Shown: piece after piece, positions 56,881 to 64,000 of the stretch
Layout: the number at the start of each line of letters is the position of its first letter
How positions within the stretch are numbered: position 1 is the first letter of the stretch
Source of the DNA: Pseudomonas sp. 21
Lineage (GTDB): Bacteria > Pseudomonadota > Gammaproteobacteria > Pseudomonadales > Pseudomonadaceae
Assembly (NCBI RefSeq): GCF_000955805.1
Contig: NZ_JYOA01000010.1
Span: 563,386 to 627,385, forward strand
Direction of reading: 5' to 3'
Length of the DNA: 64,000 bases
Made by a program: the position numbers and the translations under genes
The notes under the pieces: generated by a model
What the model saw: only the letters and a program-made list of their open reading frames with translations
Databases searched by the model: none
Told to the model about the DNA's origin: nothing

Positions 56881-57564
56881 TCACTGCACCGGGAAGTCGA
56901 AGTAGGTCTTCGGGTAAGGCTCGGCCTTGAGGGTGTAGTGCCACCACTCGGCGCTGTACGGCTCGAAGCCGTGCCGCAGCATGGCCTGGCGCAGCGTCTC
57001 GCGGTTGCGCGTCTGCTGCACGCTGACCAGCGCGGTGCCGTGATGGGAGATGGGCCCGAAGAAGTCGAACGGGCTGCCCATGTCCAACGCTTCCCCGGTA
57101 TTCGAATCCACCAGCGTGAGGTCGACGGTGCTGCCGCGCGAGTGCCCGGAGTGCTTGGCGATGTAGCCGTCGCGGAACAGCGCGGGTTTGTCCAGCTGCG
57201 GGTAGTAGCGGGCTTTCTGCCGGACGTCCTGCGGGTCGGCGGCCCAGCGACGGAAGTCATTCACTGCGCGCTGCGGGCGATAGCCGTCGAAGATCTTCAG
57301 CGCCAGGCCGCTGAGGGCAACGTCCTTTTCCACCGCAGCCAATGCGATGGCAGCCTCGCGCGTGAGGATGATCCGCGCCTTCTGGTAACCGTCGATGGGC
57401 TCGCCGACGAAGTTATCGGCGCCGGCGTAGCGCACGTCATAGCGTGCGGACTTCAGCACCTGATCGAGGTAGACGAAGCCGTCCTGCGTCGGCTGATCGG
57501 CGAGCAGTGCCGGGCTGGTGAGGAGGCCGAGCAGCAGTGCGAGGCTCAGGCCTGCCCGGCTCAT
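56881..57564 (-). CDS. ddpX: D-alanyl-D-alanine dipeptidase, VanX/DdpX type
   Basis: A 227-residue zinc dipeptidase with a signal peptide (MSRAGLSLALLLGLLTSPAL), so it acts in the periplasm. Zinc ligands are in SGHSRGSTVDLTL (His and Asp) and EWWHY (His). DGYRPQRAVNDF carries the conserved Arg. It would cleave D-Ala-D-Ala released in cell-wall turnover. Its ATG overlaps the stop of the GcvH-like gene, making it the last gene of a four-gene overlapping operon. The periplasmic location is odd beside three cytoplasmic products. Confidence 0.9.
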   Translation of the reverse strand: MSRAGLSLALLLGLLTSPALLADQPTQDGFVYLDQVLKSARYDVRYAGADNFVGEPIDGYQKARIILTREAAIALAAVEKDVALSGLALKIFDGYRPQRAVNDFRRWAADPQDVRQKARYYPQLDKPALFRDGYIAKHSGHSRGSTVDLTLVDSNTGEALDMGSPFDFFGPISHHGTALVSVQQTRNRETLRQAMLRHGFEPYSAEWWHYTLKAEPYPKTYFDFPVQ

Positions 57565-58022
57565 GGGCGCAGGGCCTGGACCCCGTCGTCGTCGGGGTCG
57601 AAGTTATCCAGAAGCATTCGCTGGACGAAGGCCTCCAGTGCGGCTTCGCCCTGCAGGAAGCGGCCACGGGCGGCGGCCCAGTCATTGGGTTTGAGGCGCA
57701 CCATCCAGCCTTCGCCGTAGCAGTCCTGGTTGATCAGCGCCGGTCGGCGCACCACGGCTTCGTTACTGGCGAGGACGGTGCCGTCCAGCGGGCTGCGCGC
57801 CGAGGAGGCGGCCTTGGCGAACTCCACCACGCCGAAGCTGCGGTCGCAGTCGATGTGCCAGCCATCGCGCTTGGGGGTGAAGGCGAAGATTTGCCCGTAG
57901 ACCGCGCAGCCGTATGCAGTGAGCCCGAGGGTGACGGCGCCGTCTTCGTCCTCGCGCAGCCAGAGGTTGTAGTCGGGGGCGTAGAGCAGGTCGTCGGGGA
58001 ACTCCAGGCCGTGCAGCTTCAC
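57561..58022 (-). CDS. GcvH-like (H-protein) lipoyl carrier
   Basis: A 153-residue protein with the H-protein fold. TLGLTAYGCAVYGQI, VEFAKAASSARSPLDGTV and INQDCYGEGWMVRLKP follow the GcvH pattern closely. The lysine at position 70 aligns with the lipoylated lysine of GcvH (ESVKAAS in E. coli). No gcvP or gcvT is nearby. A DsrE-like gene overlaps its start (GTGA; the start is GTG at 58022). Lipoate-binding H-like proteins next to DsrE/TusA partners are sulfur carriers in the sHdr pathway. A similar role here is inference. Confidence 0.83.
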   Translation of the reverse strand: MKLHGLEFPDDLLYAPDYNLWLREDEDGAVTLGLTAYGCAVYGQIFAFTPKRDGWHIDCDRSFGVVEFAKAASSARSPLDGTVLASNEAVVRRPALINQDCYGEGWMVRLKPNDWAAARGRFLQGEAALEAFVQRMLLDNFDPDDDGVQALRP

Positions 58023-58393
58023 AGCGTCAGCACCCGGTCGTATTCGAGGATCATCCGCGCCAGCTCGCCGCCGCTGGCGATCTCGTCGACTTCCTCGATC
58101 AGCCGGCTTTCATCGATGGCGATGCCCGGTGCGCGGCACATCAACAGGCGCGCGCCGGCTTCCTTGGCCTGCTGGATGAAGTGGCTGATGGGCTCGCCAT
58201 CTTCGGCGGCGTAGAGCTTGTCGGCGATGTCCTGGAAGGCCAGGCGCGTGCCTTCACCGCTGAGGAACAGGGTGACCTTCGCGTCCATGCACGCCAGCAA
58301 CGTGGCGGTATAGAAGGGCGCGGCGCAGCGCGCCGGAGTGCTCGGGCCGCTGCTGACGATGATCAGCACGCGCTGGGGCTCAGGGGTGGACAA
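58019..58393 (-). CDS. DsrE-like sulfur-relay protein
   Basis: A 124-residue DsrE/DsrF-fold protein. RVLIIVSSGPSTPARCAAPF, TATLLACMDAKVTLFLSGEG and AGARLLMCRAPGIAIDESRL are the strand-helix repeats; the Cys in LLMC sits where DsrE proteins carry the persulfide-bearing cysteine. The start is a TTG at 58393 with GGAG 7 bp upstream, inside the end of the GNAT gene. Its stop overlaps the GTG of the GcvH-like gene. Cytoplasmic; role inferred from fold. Confidence 0.8.
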   Translation of the reverse strand: MSTPEPQRVLIIVSSGPSTPARCAAPFYTATLLACMDAKVTLFLSGEGTRLAFQDIADKLYAAEDGEPISHFIQQAKEAGARLLMCRAPGIAIDESRLIEEVDEIASGGELARMILEYDRVLTL

Positions 58394-58874
58394 GGGCTTT
58401 CTCCAGTTGGACCAGGGCAATACGCCGGCCTTGCGGATCGGCGCGCTCGACGATGCCCTGCGGCTTGTAGCCCAGGCGTGCGTAAAGCAGCAGGCCGGCG
58501 GTGTTGGCGTTGAAGCAGGACACTTTCATGACCTGCGCCTTGTACTGGTCGCGGGCGAGATTCTCCATGACCTCGATCAGGTACTGCGCCACGCCGTGCT
58601 GCCGCGCCCAGGGGGCAACCATCATGTTGCCCAGCGCGCAGAAATCGTTGGGTTGCCACTGGTAGAAGTTGGCGAAGCCGGCGACCCGGCCATCGAGCAG
58701 CGCCACGCTGCTGCTGCGCCGTTCGGCCATGGCGGCGGCGAGCTGGCCGATGGTCAGCGGCCAGCTCGCCTTGGGGTAGCAGTAGAAGAGTTCGTCGGCG
58801 TCCTGGGGAAAGCCGACCACCTCGGCGAGGTCGTCGGCGAGGGCGGGGCGGTGTTGCAGGGCGGGCTGGTTCAC
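58380..58874 (-). CDS. GNAT-family N-acetyltransferase
   Basis: A 164-residue acetyltransferase. VAGFANFYQWQPNDFCALGN is strand 2-4, MMVAPWARQHGVAQYLIEVM the acetyl-CoA loop (RxxGVA), and NANTAGLLLYARLGYKPQGI the C-terminal motif. The substrate is unknown. It is the first gene of the overlapping operon with the DsrE-like, GcvH-like and VanX-type genes. Its last 14 bases overlap the DsrE-like start. Confidence 0.9.
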   Translation of the reverse strand: MNQPALQHRPALADDLAEVVGFPQDADELFYCYPKASWPLTIGQLAAAMAERRSSSVALLDGRVAGFANFYQWQPNDFCALGNMMVAPWARQHGVAQYLIEVMENLARDQYKAQVMKVSCFNANTAGLLLYARLGYKPQGIVERADPQGRRIALVQLEKALVHP

Positions 58875-58902
58875 GCGTTCTCCCGTGTCATGGTCGGGCC
58901 GG

Positions 58903-59463
58903 TCAGTGCGGCGGGTACTGGGCGATGATCTTCTGCACCGTCTCGCGGATCGCCGCTTCGCGCTCGGCGGGCGTCGGCGGGCTGCTGCGCATGATCTGCT
59001 CGCCGCTGCCGCGCCAGACGAGCTTGCCGTCCTTGCCGTCGAGCATGTCGACCTGGATGGTGGCGACCTTGTAGGTCACGGTGCGGCTCTCGGCCATGGG
59101 CGGCGGGCCCCAGTAGCCTCCCCAGTAACCGCCCCAGTAGCCGCCGGTGTAGGTGGTGACCTGGTCCTGGCGCTGGTCGACGATCAGGTAGGCGCGCAGC
59201 TTCACGTCACCGGGGTTGCCGCCCTGCGCCTGGCGCAGGCCGCGCTGGTCGAATTCGCCGGCGATGGCGTCGCTGATGCGCTGCTCGGTCAGGTCGCTCT
59301 TGATGCGAGGGTCGTCCGGGCGGTACTCGAAGGCCGGTTGCGCCCAGCTCCAGGTCAGGTAGCGGGAGAAGTCGCGGGTGGTGTCGTAGTCGCGGCTGAC
59401 GCTGGTGGTCTCGCAGGCGGCGAGGCCGAGCATCAGGCCCAGTAACAGTAAGCGGCGGATCAT
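58903..59463 (-). CDS. DUF4136 lipoprotein (downstream copy)
   Basis: A 186-residue lipoprotein with the signal MIRRLLLLGLMLGLAAC. RYLTWSWAQPAFEYRPDDPR opens the DUF4136 domain. A tandem YWGG repeat (GGYWGGYWGGYWGPP) sits in the middle before VTYKVATIQVDMLDGKDGKL. It is 29 bp upstream of the GNAT gene on the same strand and may head that transcript. Second of two tandem paralogues. Confidence 0.87.
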   Translation of the reverse strand: MIRRLLLLGLMLGLAACETTSVSRDYDTTRDFSRYLTWSWAQPAFEYRPDDPRIKSDLTEQRISDAIAGEFDQRGLRQAQGGNPGDVKLRAYLIVDQRQDQVTTYTGGYWGGYWGGYWGPPPMAESRTVTYKVATIQVDMLDGKDGKLVWRGSGEQIMRSSPPTPAEREAAIRETVQKIIAQYPPH

Positions 59464-59585
59464 GGTGGGAATACTCCTGACAGAGCTTTCATCCAAGCGC
59501 AGAGTCCGCGCAAAGGCAAGCGGCAGAGGGGCTGCGCGTGGTCGCAGGAGATGTCCGGGCGGAAACTTTTCCGGCCAGCCGGCGG

Positions 59586-60182
59586 TCAGCCCGGCGGGTA
59601 GCCGTCCATGGCCTTGCACGCGGCTTCGCGCAGTGCACGGGCCTGGTCGCTCTGGTTGCTGCCGTCCTCATACTCGGCGCTGCCGCTCCAGACCTGCTGG
59701 TTATTGCGCGCGTCGAACAGGGTGATGTGCACCACGCTGACGGTGACGACGTAGGTGCGAGTGACCGGGTAGGACGCGCCGTAGCCGCCGTACCAGGGAT
59801 CGTTCCAGCGACCGTAGCCACCGTAGTAGCCGCCGTTGTAGTAATCGGTGGTTTGTCGTGTGCGCTGTTCGCTGGAGAGCTGTGCGCTGACGGTCAGGTC
59901 CGCCGGGGCATTCGAGCGTGCCGGGCGCAGGCCGCGCTGGTCGAGGGCTTCGCTGACGGCGTCCTGCAAGGGGCCGCCGAAACCGGTGCCGCTGGCCCAG
60001 CTCCAGGAACGGTACTGGCCGTAGTCCAGCGGTGGCGCGGGATAGCTGCCAGGATCGAGTCCCGGGTTGGCGGCCTGCGCGGGCGCAGGCGGGATCGGCA
60101 GCGAGGTATTGCTGTAGGGATTCGGGCTCTGGCACGCAGCCAGGGCGGCGAGCAGCGGCAGGATCAACGGGTAACGCGGCAT
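59586..60182 (-). CDS. DUF4136 lipoprotein (upstream copy)
   Basis: A 198-residue lipoprotein with the signal [36 protein letters not shown] begins the DUF4136 domain; a Tyr/Gly-rich insert ([13 protein letters not shown]) lies where the paralogue has YWGG repeats. [20 protein letters not shown] aligns with the paralogue's VDMLDGKDGKLVW. The two genes are diverged duplicates 122 bp apart. Function unknown; probably outer-membrane. Confidence 0.87.
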   Translation of the reverse strand: MPRYPLILPLLAALAACQSPNPYSNTSLPIPPAPAQAANPGLDPGSYPAPPLDYGQYRSWSWASGTGFGGPLQDAVSEALDQRGLRPARSNAPADLTVSAQLSSEQRTRQTTDYYNGGYYGGYGRWNDPWYGGYGASYPVTRTYVVTVSVVHITLFDARNNQQVWSGSAEYEDGSNQSDQARALREAACKAMDGYPPG

Positions 60183-60235
60183 GACGGACTCCCGCACGCT
60201 CACTTCAACGGGCGTGCGCAGTGGCAACTATGCGC

Positions 60236-61006
60236 CTAATCCTGCGGCCGGCACAGCCAGTGCAGGTAGCGGCCGAGGCCGGCGAAGGCGGGATGTCGAC
60301 GGTATTGCAGTTCCATCTCCACCAGGTCCATCGGTTCGGCCTTGTGCTGGAACTCCACCGGCATATAGTCGTGGAAGACCCGCACGCCGCTGCGCGCCTC
60401 GATGTTCCAGTGTCCGGCCATGGCGGCCTCCAGTACGCGCGGATCGAGCGGCTCCTGCGGGGTCAGGCTTTGGCCTTCGCCGGAGAAGCGATTCTTGCGC
60501 AGCTTGCGGAAGTGGCCCTTGAGCAGGTTCCGGTAGATCAGCGCGTCGCGGTTGTAGAAGGCCAGCGACAGCCAGCCATCGGCACGGGTCAGCTGATGCA
60601 GCACGGGCAGGATCGCCAGCGGCTCGGCCAGCCATTCCAGCACGGCGTGGCAGATCACCAGGTCATAGGGTTCGTTGAGCTGGCCGAGCAGGTCCTGCCA
60701 CGGTGCGGCGATGAAGCTGGCCTGCAGGCCGGCGTCCTCGAAGCGCTGGCGCGCGCCTTCGAGCATCGGCGCGGCGGGCTCGGCGAGGGTGACGTCATGG
60801 CCGCGCCCGGCCAGCCACAGCGACATGTGGCCCAGCCCCGCGCCAATATCCAGCACGCGCAGCGGGCGATCGGGCAGCGCTTCGGCGAGGTCGGCCTGGA
60901 GTACGGCAAGGCGGATGGCGCCCTTGGCGCCGCCGTAGATCTTCTCGGCGAAGCGCGTGGCCAGTTCGTCGAAATGGCGGTCGCCGGTCTTCGGGGCGTC
61001 GCTCAC
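60236..61006 (-). CDS. cmoM: tRNA 5-carboxymethoxyuridine methyltransferase CmoM
   Basis: A 256-residue SAM-dependent methyltransferase that methylates cmo5U34 to mcmo5U in tRNA. RHFDELATRFAEKIYGGAKG is the CmoM N-terminus. LRVLDIGAGLGHMSLWLAGR is the SAM site, CHAVLEWLAEP and SGVRVFHDYMP are CmoM-specific. The start is a GTG at 61006 overlapping the MazG-like gene's stop (GTGA). Length near E. coli CmoM (261). Confidence 0.9.
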   Translation of the reverse strand: MSDAPKTGDRHFDELATRFAEKIYGGAKGAIRLAVLQADLAEALPDRPLRVLDIGAGLGHMSLWLAGRGHDVTLAEPAAPMLEGARQRFEDAGLQASFIAAPWQDLLGQLNEPYDLVICHAVLEWLAEPLAILPVLHQLTRADGWLSLAFYNRDALIYRNLLKGHFRKLRKNRFSGEGQSLTPQEPLDPRVLEAAMAGHWNIEARSGVRVFHDYMPVEFQHKAEPMDLVEMELQYRRHPAFAGLGRYLHWLCRPQD

Positions 61007-61320
61007 TTGGCGCCCCCCTCGATGAAACGTCGCTCGCTGTCGGCCAGCTTGGCGAGCACCGCCTGCTCCATGTCGATGCCCAGTTCCGCGCACATCAGCA
61101 GCAGGTAAAGGATGATGTCACCGACTTCCTGCCCGGCGTGGGCGAGTTTCTCCGGCGGCAGCTGGCGCGATTCGTCTTCGCGCAGCCACTGGAAGATTTC
61201 CACCAGCTCGGCCATTTCCACGCTGGCCGCCATGGCCAGATTCTTCGGGCTATGGAAGCGACTCCAGTCGTTGTGGTCGCGGATGGCGTGCAGGCGCGCG
61301 GTGATGGCTTCGAGGTTCAT
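61003..61320 (-). CDS. MazG-like nucleotide pyrophosphohydrolase
   Basis: A 105-residue all-alpha NTP pyrophosphohydrolase. ASVEMAELVEIFQWLREDES and GQEVGDIILYLLLMCAELGI hold the two ExxE / ExxD metal motifs (EMAELVE, EVGDIILY). Such short MazG/RS21-C6 proteins clean house of dCTP or modified nucleotides. It overlaps cmoM by GTGA, so the two are translated together. Starts MNLEAITARL at 61320. Confidence 0.92.
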   Translation of the reverse strand: MNLEAITARLHAIRDHNDWSRFHSPKNLAMAASVEMAELVEIFQWLREDESRQLPPEKLAHAGQEVGDIILYLLLMCAELGIDMEQAVLAKLADSERRFIEGGAK

Positions 61321-61366
61321 GCAGATGGGGCTCCAACGTGAGCCCCATAGCTTCAAGCCTGGCGCG

Positions 61367-62224
61367 TCAAACGTCCAGCGGGCTCCAGCTGCCGGCCATG
61401 TGCGGCAGGCCGTCCTTGCCGCGCAGGCTGAACTGTCCGGCGGGCGCCGGCTCGCTGGCCAGCAGGTTGACCTGGGTCGGCAGCAGCACCGGCTTCTGGA
61501 AGCGCACGTCGACCCGATAGCCGGCCATCGGCAGGCGCTCGCCCAGGGCGGCCAGGCTGCGCGCCTTGTTCCACAGACCATGGGCGATGGCACGGGGGAA
61601 ACCGAACAGCCTGGCGCTGGCGGCGGACAGGTGGATCGGGTTGTAGTCGCCGGCCACACGGGCGTAGCGCCGGCCGATGTCCGCCGGGCAGTTCCAGGCG
61701 TCGATCTGCTCCAGTGGCAGCTCGGCCGCTTCTTCGCGCGCAGGCGGTGTGCCGTCCAGGCGCATGCCGCGGAACAGGATGCGGCTGTCGCCCTCCCAGA
61801 GCAGCCCGAGCTGGTCATGCAGTTGGGTGATGATGCTGAAGGTCACGCCCTTTTCGTGGGGTTGCAGGTCCTGTACCCGTACGCTGACGTTGAACGGCCC
61901 CAGGCCGCCCAGTGGGCGTAACACGCTGATACGGTTTTCCAGGTGCACCAGGCCCAGCAGGGGGAAGGGAAAGCTCGCGTCGGTGAGCAGGCCCATCTGC
62001 AGGCCGAAGGCGAGGATGTGCGGGTAGGTGGGCGGCAACAGGTGGTTGTCGGGGAAGCCGCAGACCTTGCGGTAGCGCTCCAGGTGCTTCGGGTCGACCG
62101 TGACCGGGCAGCGCAGGCCGCGTGTCGGCAGGCTGCGGCCACGCACGCCGCGGCGCACGGCGGCGCGGGCGAACAGGCCGGTGAGGGCAGGTGGGGCGGA
62201 CAGGTCAAGCCAATCGCGGGGCAT
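61367..62224 (-). CDS. MaoC-fold dehydratase (hydratase 2 family)
   Basis: A 285-residue protein with an N-terminal hot-dog-like half (PVTVDPKHLERYRKVCGFPD, YPHILAFGLQMGLL) and a C-terminal MaoC half bearing the hydratase 2 motif YARVAGDYNPIHLSAASARL (Asp and His catalytic). It should hydrate enoyl-CoA or a related thioester. AGGAGATACCCG precedes the start at 62224. It is 46 bp upstream of the MazG-like gene on the same strand. The physiological substrate is unknown. Confidence 0.88.
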   Translation of the reverse strand: MPRDWLDLSAPPALTGLFARAAVRRGVRGRSLPTRGLRCPVTVDPKHLERYRKVCGFPDNHLLPPTYPHILAFGLQMGLLTDASFPFPLLGLVHLENRISVLRPLGGLGPFNVSVRVQDLQPHEKGVTFSIITQLHDQLGLLWEGDSRILFRGMRLDGTPPAREEAAELPLEQIDAWNCPADIGRRYARVAGDYNPIHLSAASARLFGFPRAIAHGLWNKARSLAALGERLPMAGYRVDVRFQKPVLLPTQVNLLASEPAPAGQFSLRGKDGLPHMAGSWSPLDV

Positions 62225-62429
62225 CGGGTATCTCCTGAGGGGCATTCAGTCAGCTTAGCCGCCGCTCAGGCGCGGGCATTGGCCGTGGCAACGCGGCGCG
62301 CGGCAGGCAAGTCAATGTGACCGTCCGATTGCTCGGATATTTCCCGCACGCTTGTTCCTGATTCTCTTGAGGGGCGATAGGAAAGCTGCCTAAGATGGGC
62401 CCGCCTCATGGATAACTAGAAAAAACACC

Positions 62430-63437
62430 ATGCGTGATCTGACCGACGATGTGGCGCTGATGCGCCCGGTGATCGACGCCCTGCGCGCCAGCGGTACCGA
62501 CCCCGACCGCGTGCTGGCTCGCGTCGGCCTGCCTGCCGGCAGCCTGCCTGCCGGACGATTCCCCCACAGCGCACAGAACCTGTTCTGGAAGGCTGCCGCC
62601 GAAGAGTGCGGCGAAGAGCACGTTGGCCTCTATCTGGCCGGCCACCTGCCCGCATTCCATGGCCTGCTGCTGGAATACCTGTTCCTTTCCAGCGCCACCT
62701 TCGGCGAAGGCCTGCGCCACGCCCTGCGCTACGTACGCCTGCTCTCCGACACCCTCAACGCCCGCCTGGAAGTGGAGGGCGAGAAGGCCGTGCTGCTGCT
62801 GGGCCATACCGCCGGGACCAACCGGCACTTCCCCGAGATGCTCGCCGGTGCAGTGGTGCGCCTGTTCCACGCCCTCACCGAAGGCGACTTCAAGCCTCAG
62901 GAAGTGCAGCTGATGCACGAGGTGGGCGCGCCCGCTGAGCGTTACCGCGAGGTCTACGGCTGCCCGGCGGTGCTGGGTGCTGATCGCTATGCGCTGGTGT
63001 TCGACGCCGACGTGCTGGAGAAACCCTCGCGCCATGCCGCGCCCGAGCTGCTGCGCATGCATGAATCCCTGGCGCGCCGGCAACTGGCGGAAGTGGAACG
63101 GCTGGACCTGGTGCGCAAGGTGCGCGAGCTGATCGGCGTGCTGCTGGTGGATGGCGGCGCGACGCTGGAGCAGGTCGCTGCCCGTCTCGACATGCCGGCC
63201 CGCCGCCTGCGCGAGCGCCTGGCCATGGCCGGGGTGCGCTTCAACGACCTGGTCACCGACTACCGCTGCCGCCTGGCCAAGGAACTGCTGCTCAAGACCG
63301 ACGAACGCATCGAGGTCATCGTCGAACGCACCGGCTTCTCCGAGCCCAGCACCTTCTACCGCGCCTTCAAGCGCTGGGTCGGCGAGACCCCGGTGGAGTT
63401 CCGCCGACGCGGCCGCCCGCAACCGCCGGTGGAGTGA
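62430..63437 (+). CDS. AraC-family transcriptional regulator
   Basis: A 335-residue regulator of the OruR/arabinose-binding-domain type. The N-terminal ~230 residues form the ligand domain (VIDALRASGTDPDRVLARVG, LYLAGHLPAFHGLLLEYLFL). The AraC helix-turn-helix pair covers about 240-330 (LEQVAARLDMPARRLRERLA, RIEVIVERTGFSEPSTFYRA). It is divergent from the MaoC-fold gene across 205 bp and may control it. Ligand unknown. Confidence 0.9.
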   Translation: MRDLTDDVALMRPVIDALRASGTDPDRVLARVGLPAGSLPAGRFPHSAQNLFWKAAAEECGEEHVGLYLAGHLPAFHGLLLEYLFLSSATFGEGLRHALRYVRLLSDTLNARLEVEGEKAVLLLGHTAGTNRHFPEMLAGAVVRLFHALTEGDFKPQEVQLMHEVGAPAERYREVYGCPAVLGADRYALVFDADVLEKPSRHAAPELLRMHESLARRQLAEVERLDLVRKVRELIGVLLVDGGATLEQVAARLDMPARRLRERLAMAGVRFNDLVTDYRCRLAKELLLKTDERIEVIVERTGFSEPSTFYRAFKRWVGETPVEFRRRGRPQPPVE

Positions 63438-63501
63438 TCGAACCGTTTCGAGTCCGCCTCTGGCTAGGCTTTGCCGGTCAATTCCCGCCAAGGTACGTCC
63501 G

Positions 63502-63906
63502 ATGCAAAGCCGAATCCGCCAGACCCTGCTGTTGTCCACCTGCCTGCTGCTGAGCGCTCAGCACGCAGGGGCGGGAGAAATGGGCGAGACGGCGTTCTCC
63601 CGCCTGGACCGCGATGGCAGCGGCTTCATCGAGGCCCAGGACCTGTCCGCCATGCGCGTGCGCATGTTCCACCGGCTGGATCGCAACCAGGATGGCCTGC
63701 TCACCCGCGAGGAAGTGACCCCACCCAACCCCAGCGTGAACGTCTCGCCCAATGCCATCGCCTGGCCGGACCATGACGGTGACGACAAGGTCAGCCAGGC
63801 GGAGTTCATGACCCAGGAACCGGCGTTGATCGTGCGCGCGGACCGCGATGGCGACCACCGGGTGAGCGCGGAGGAATTCCGCGAGTTGATCGCGGCGCGG
63901 AGCTGA
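63502..63906 (+). CDS. exported EF-hand protein
   Basis: A 134-residue protein with a signal peptide (MQSRIRQTLLLSTCLLLSAQ, then HAGA). Four EF-hand-like calcium loops are visible: DRDGSGFIEAQD, DRNQDGLLTREE, DHDGDDKVSQAE and DRDGDHRVSAEE. It is probably a periplasmic calcium-binding or calcium-sensing protein of the CalC/EfhP kind. It lies 64 bp downstream of the AraC gene on the same strand. The partner is unknown. Confidence 0.88.
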   Translation: MQSRIRQTLLLSTCLLLSAQHAGAGEMGETAFSRLDRDGSGFIEAQDLSAMRVRMFHRLDRNQDGLLTREEVTPPNPSVNVSPNAIAWPDHDGDDKVSQAEFMTQEPALIVRADRDGDHRVSAEEFRELIAARS

Positions 63907-63977
63907 GCAGCCGGTCTGTCGGTGGGATTGCGGACAAGGTCCGCTGCTACGCGCGCCGACAGACTCGGAGCTGACCT

Positions 63978-64000
63978 GTAGGAGCGCCCCATGGGCGCGA
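63978..64000. repeat. REP element cut by the window edge
   Basis: GTAGGAGCGCCCCATGGGCG begins here and runs off the window. It is the GGAGCGCC-CATGGGCGCGA variant. The preceding 63907-63977 shows no gene. Confidence 0.6.

Overview
The window is a contiguous piece of a high-GC gammaproteobacterial chromosome, almost certainly a Pseudomonas of the P. aeruginosa / P. nitroreducens-citronellolis side of the genus. The reasons are gene content and gene order: dusB, a DUF3426 protein, prmA, accC, accB, aroQ, dsbD, a CtpL-like chemoreceptor, a GcbA-like diguanylate cyclase, a DUF2333 protein, a NUDIX protein, yciH and speA run in the order I remember for P. aeruginosa PA4852 to PA4839. The fadH2-type gene and the fdn-fdhE-selA-selB block also match the PA4814-PA4807 region. 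GTAGGAGCGAGCTTGCTCGCGA-type REP palindromes typical of Pseudomonas sit in many intergenic gaps. All family assignments come from reading the sequence; no database search was run.

Layout. 1-7301: housekeeping genes on the minus strand (dusB start, DUF3426, prmA, accBC, aroQ, dsbD). 7448-10627: a LysR regulator divergent from a polyamine-type binding protein and an agmatinase, apparently inserted into the otherwise P. aeruginosa-like order. 10750-19274: CtpL-like receptor and GcbA-like cyclase on minus, then DUF2333, NUDIX, yciH and arginine decarboxylase speA on plus with a strong terminator. SpeA makes agmatine, which the agmatinase at 9665 can consume. 19390-22388: an anaerobic ribonucleotide reductase operon in which the glycyl-radical tail is a separate 48-residue gene between nrdD and nrdG. 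Its promoter region carries two NrdR-box-like sites and a perfect ANR/FNR-type palindrome. 22610-37807: mixed accessory genes (MocR regulator, cbpA-cbpM, lipoproteins, FMN reductase, epimerase-cupin-NAT, GAF-GGDEF, MATE exporter, Idi, fadH).

37961-49547 is a complete selenocysteine module. It holds fdnG with an in-frame TGA and a SECIS-like hairpin, then fdnH, fdnI, fdhE, selA and selB, and the tRNA-Sec gene selC about 2.3 kb after selB. A 30-bp copy of the selC 3' end lies at 53143-53172, so 49553-53142 reads as a 3.6-kb island integrated at selC. The island has no integrase gene. It carries a ParDE toxin-antitoxin pair, a frameshifted CsrA-like gene, a membrane-anchored coiled-coil protein, an AT-rich DUF2971 gene and an AT-rich gene of unknown family.

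53175-64000: small hypothetical and envelope genes, then a four-gene, fully overlapping minus-strand operon (GNAT, DsrE-like, GcvH-like H-protein, VanX-type dipeptidase), two tandem DUF4136 lipoproteins, cmoM with a MazG-like gene, a MaoC-fold protein, an AraC regulator and an EF-hand protein. The strongest candidates for something new are the integrase-less selC island with its two orphan cargo genes, and the DsrE/H-protein operon, which looks like a sulfur-carrier pair outside any glycine-cleavage locus.
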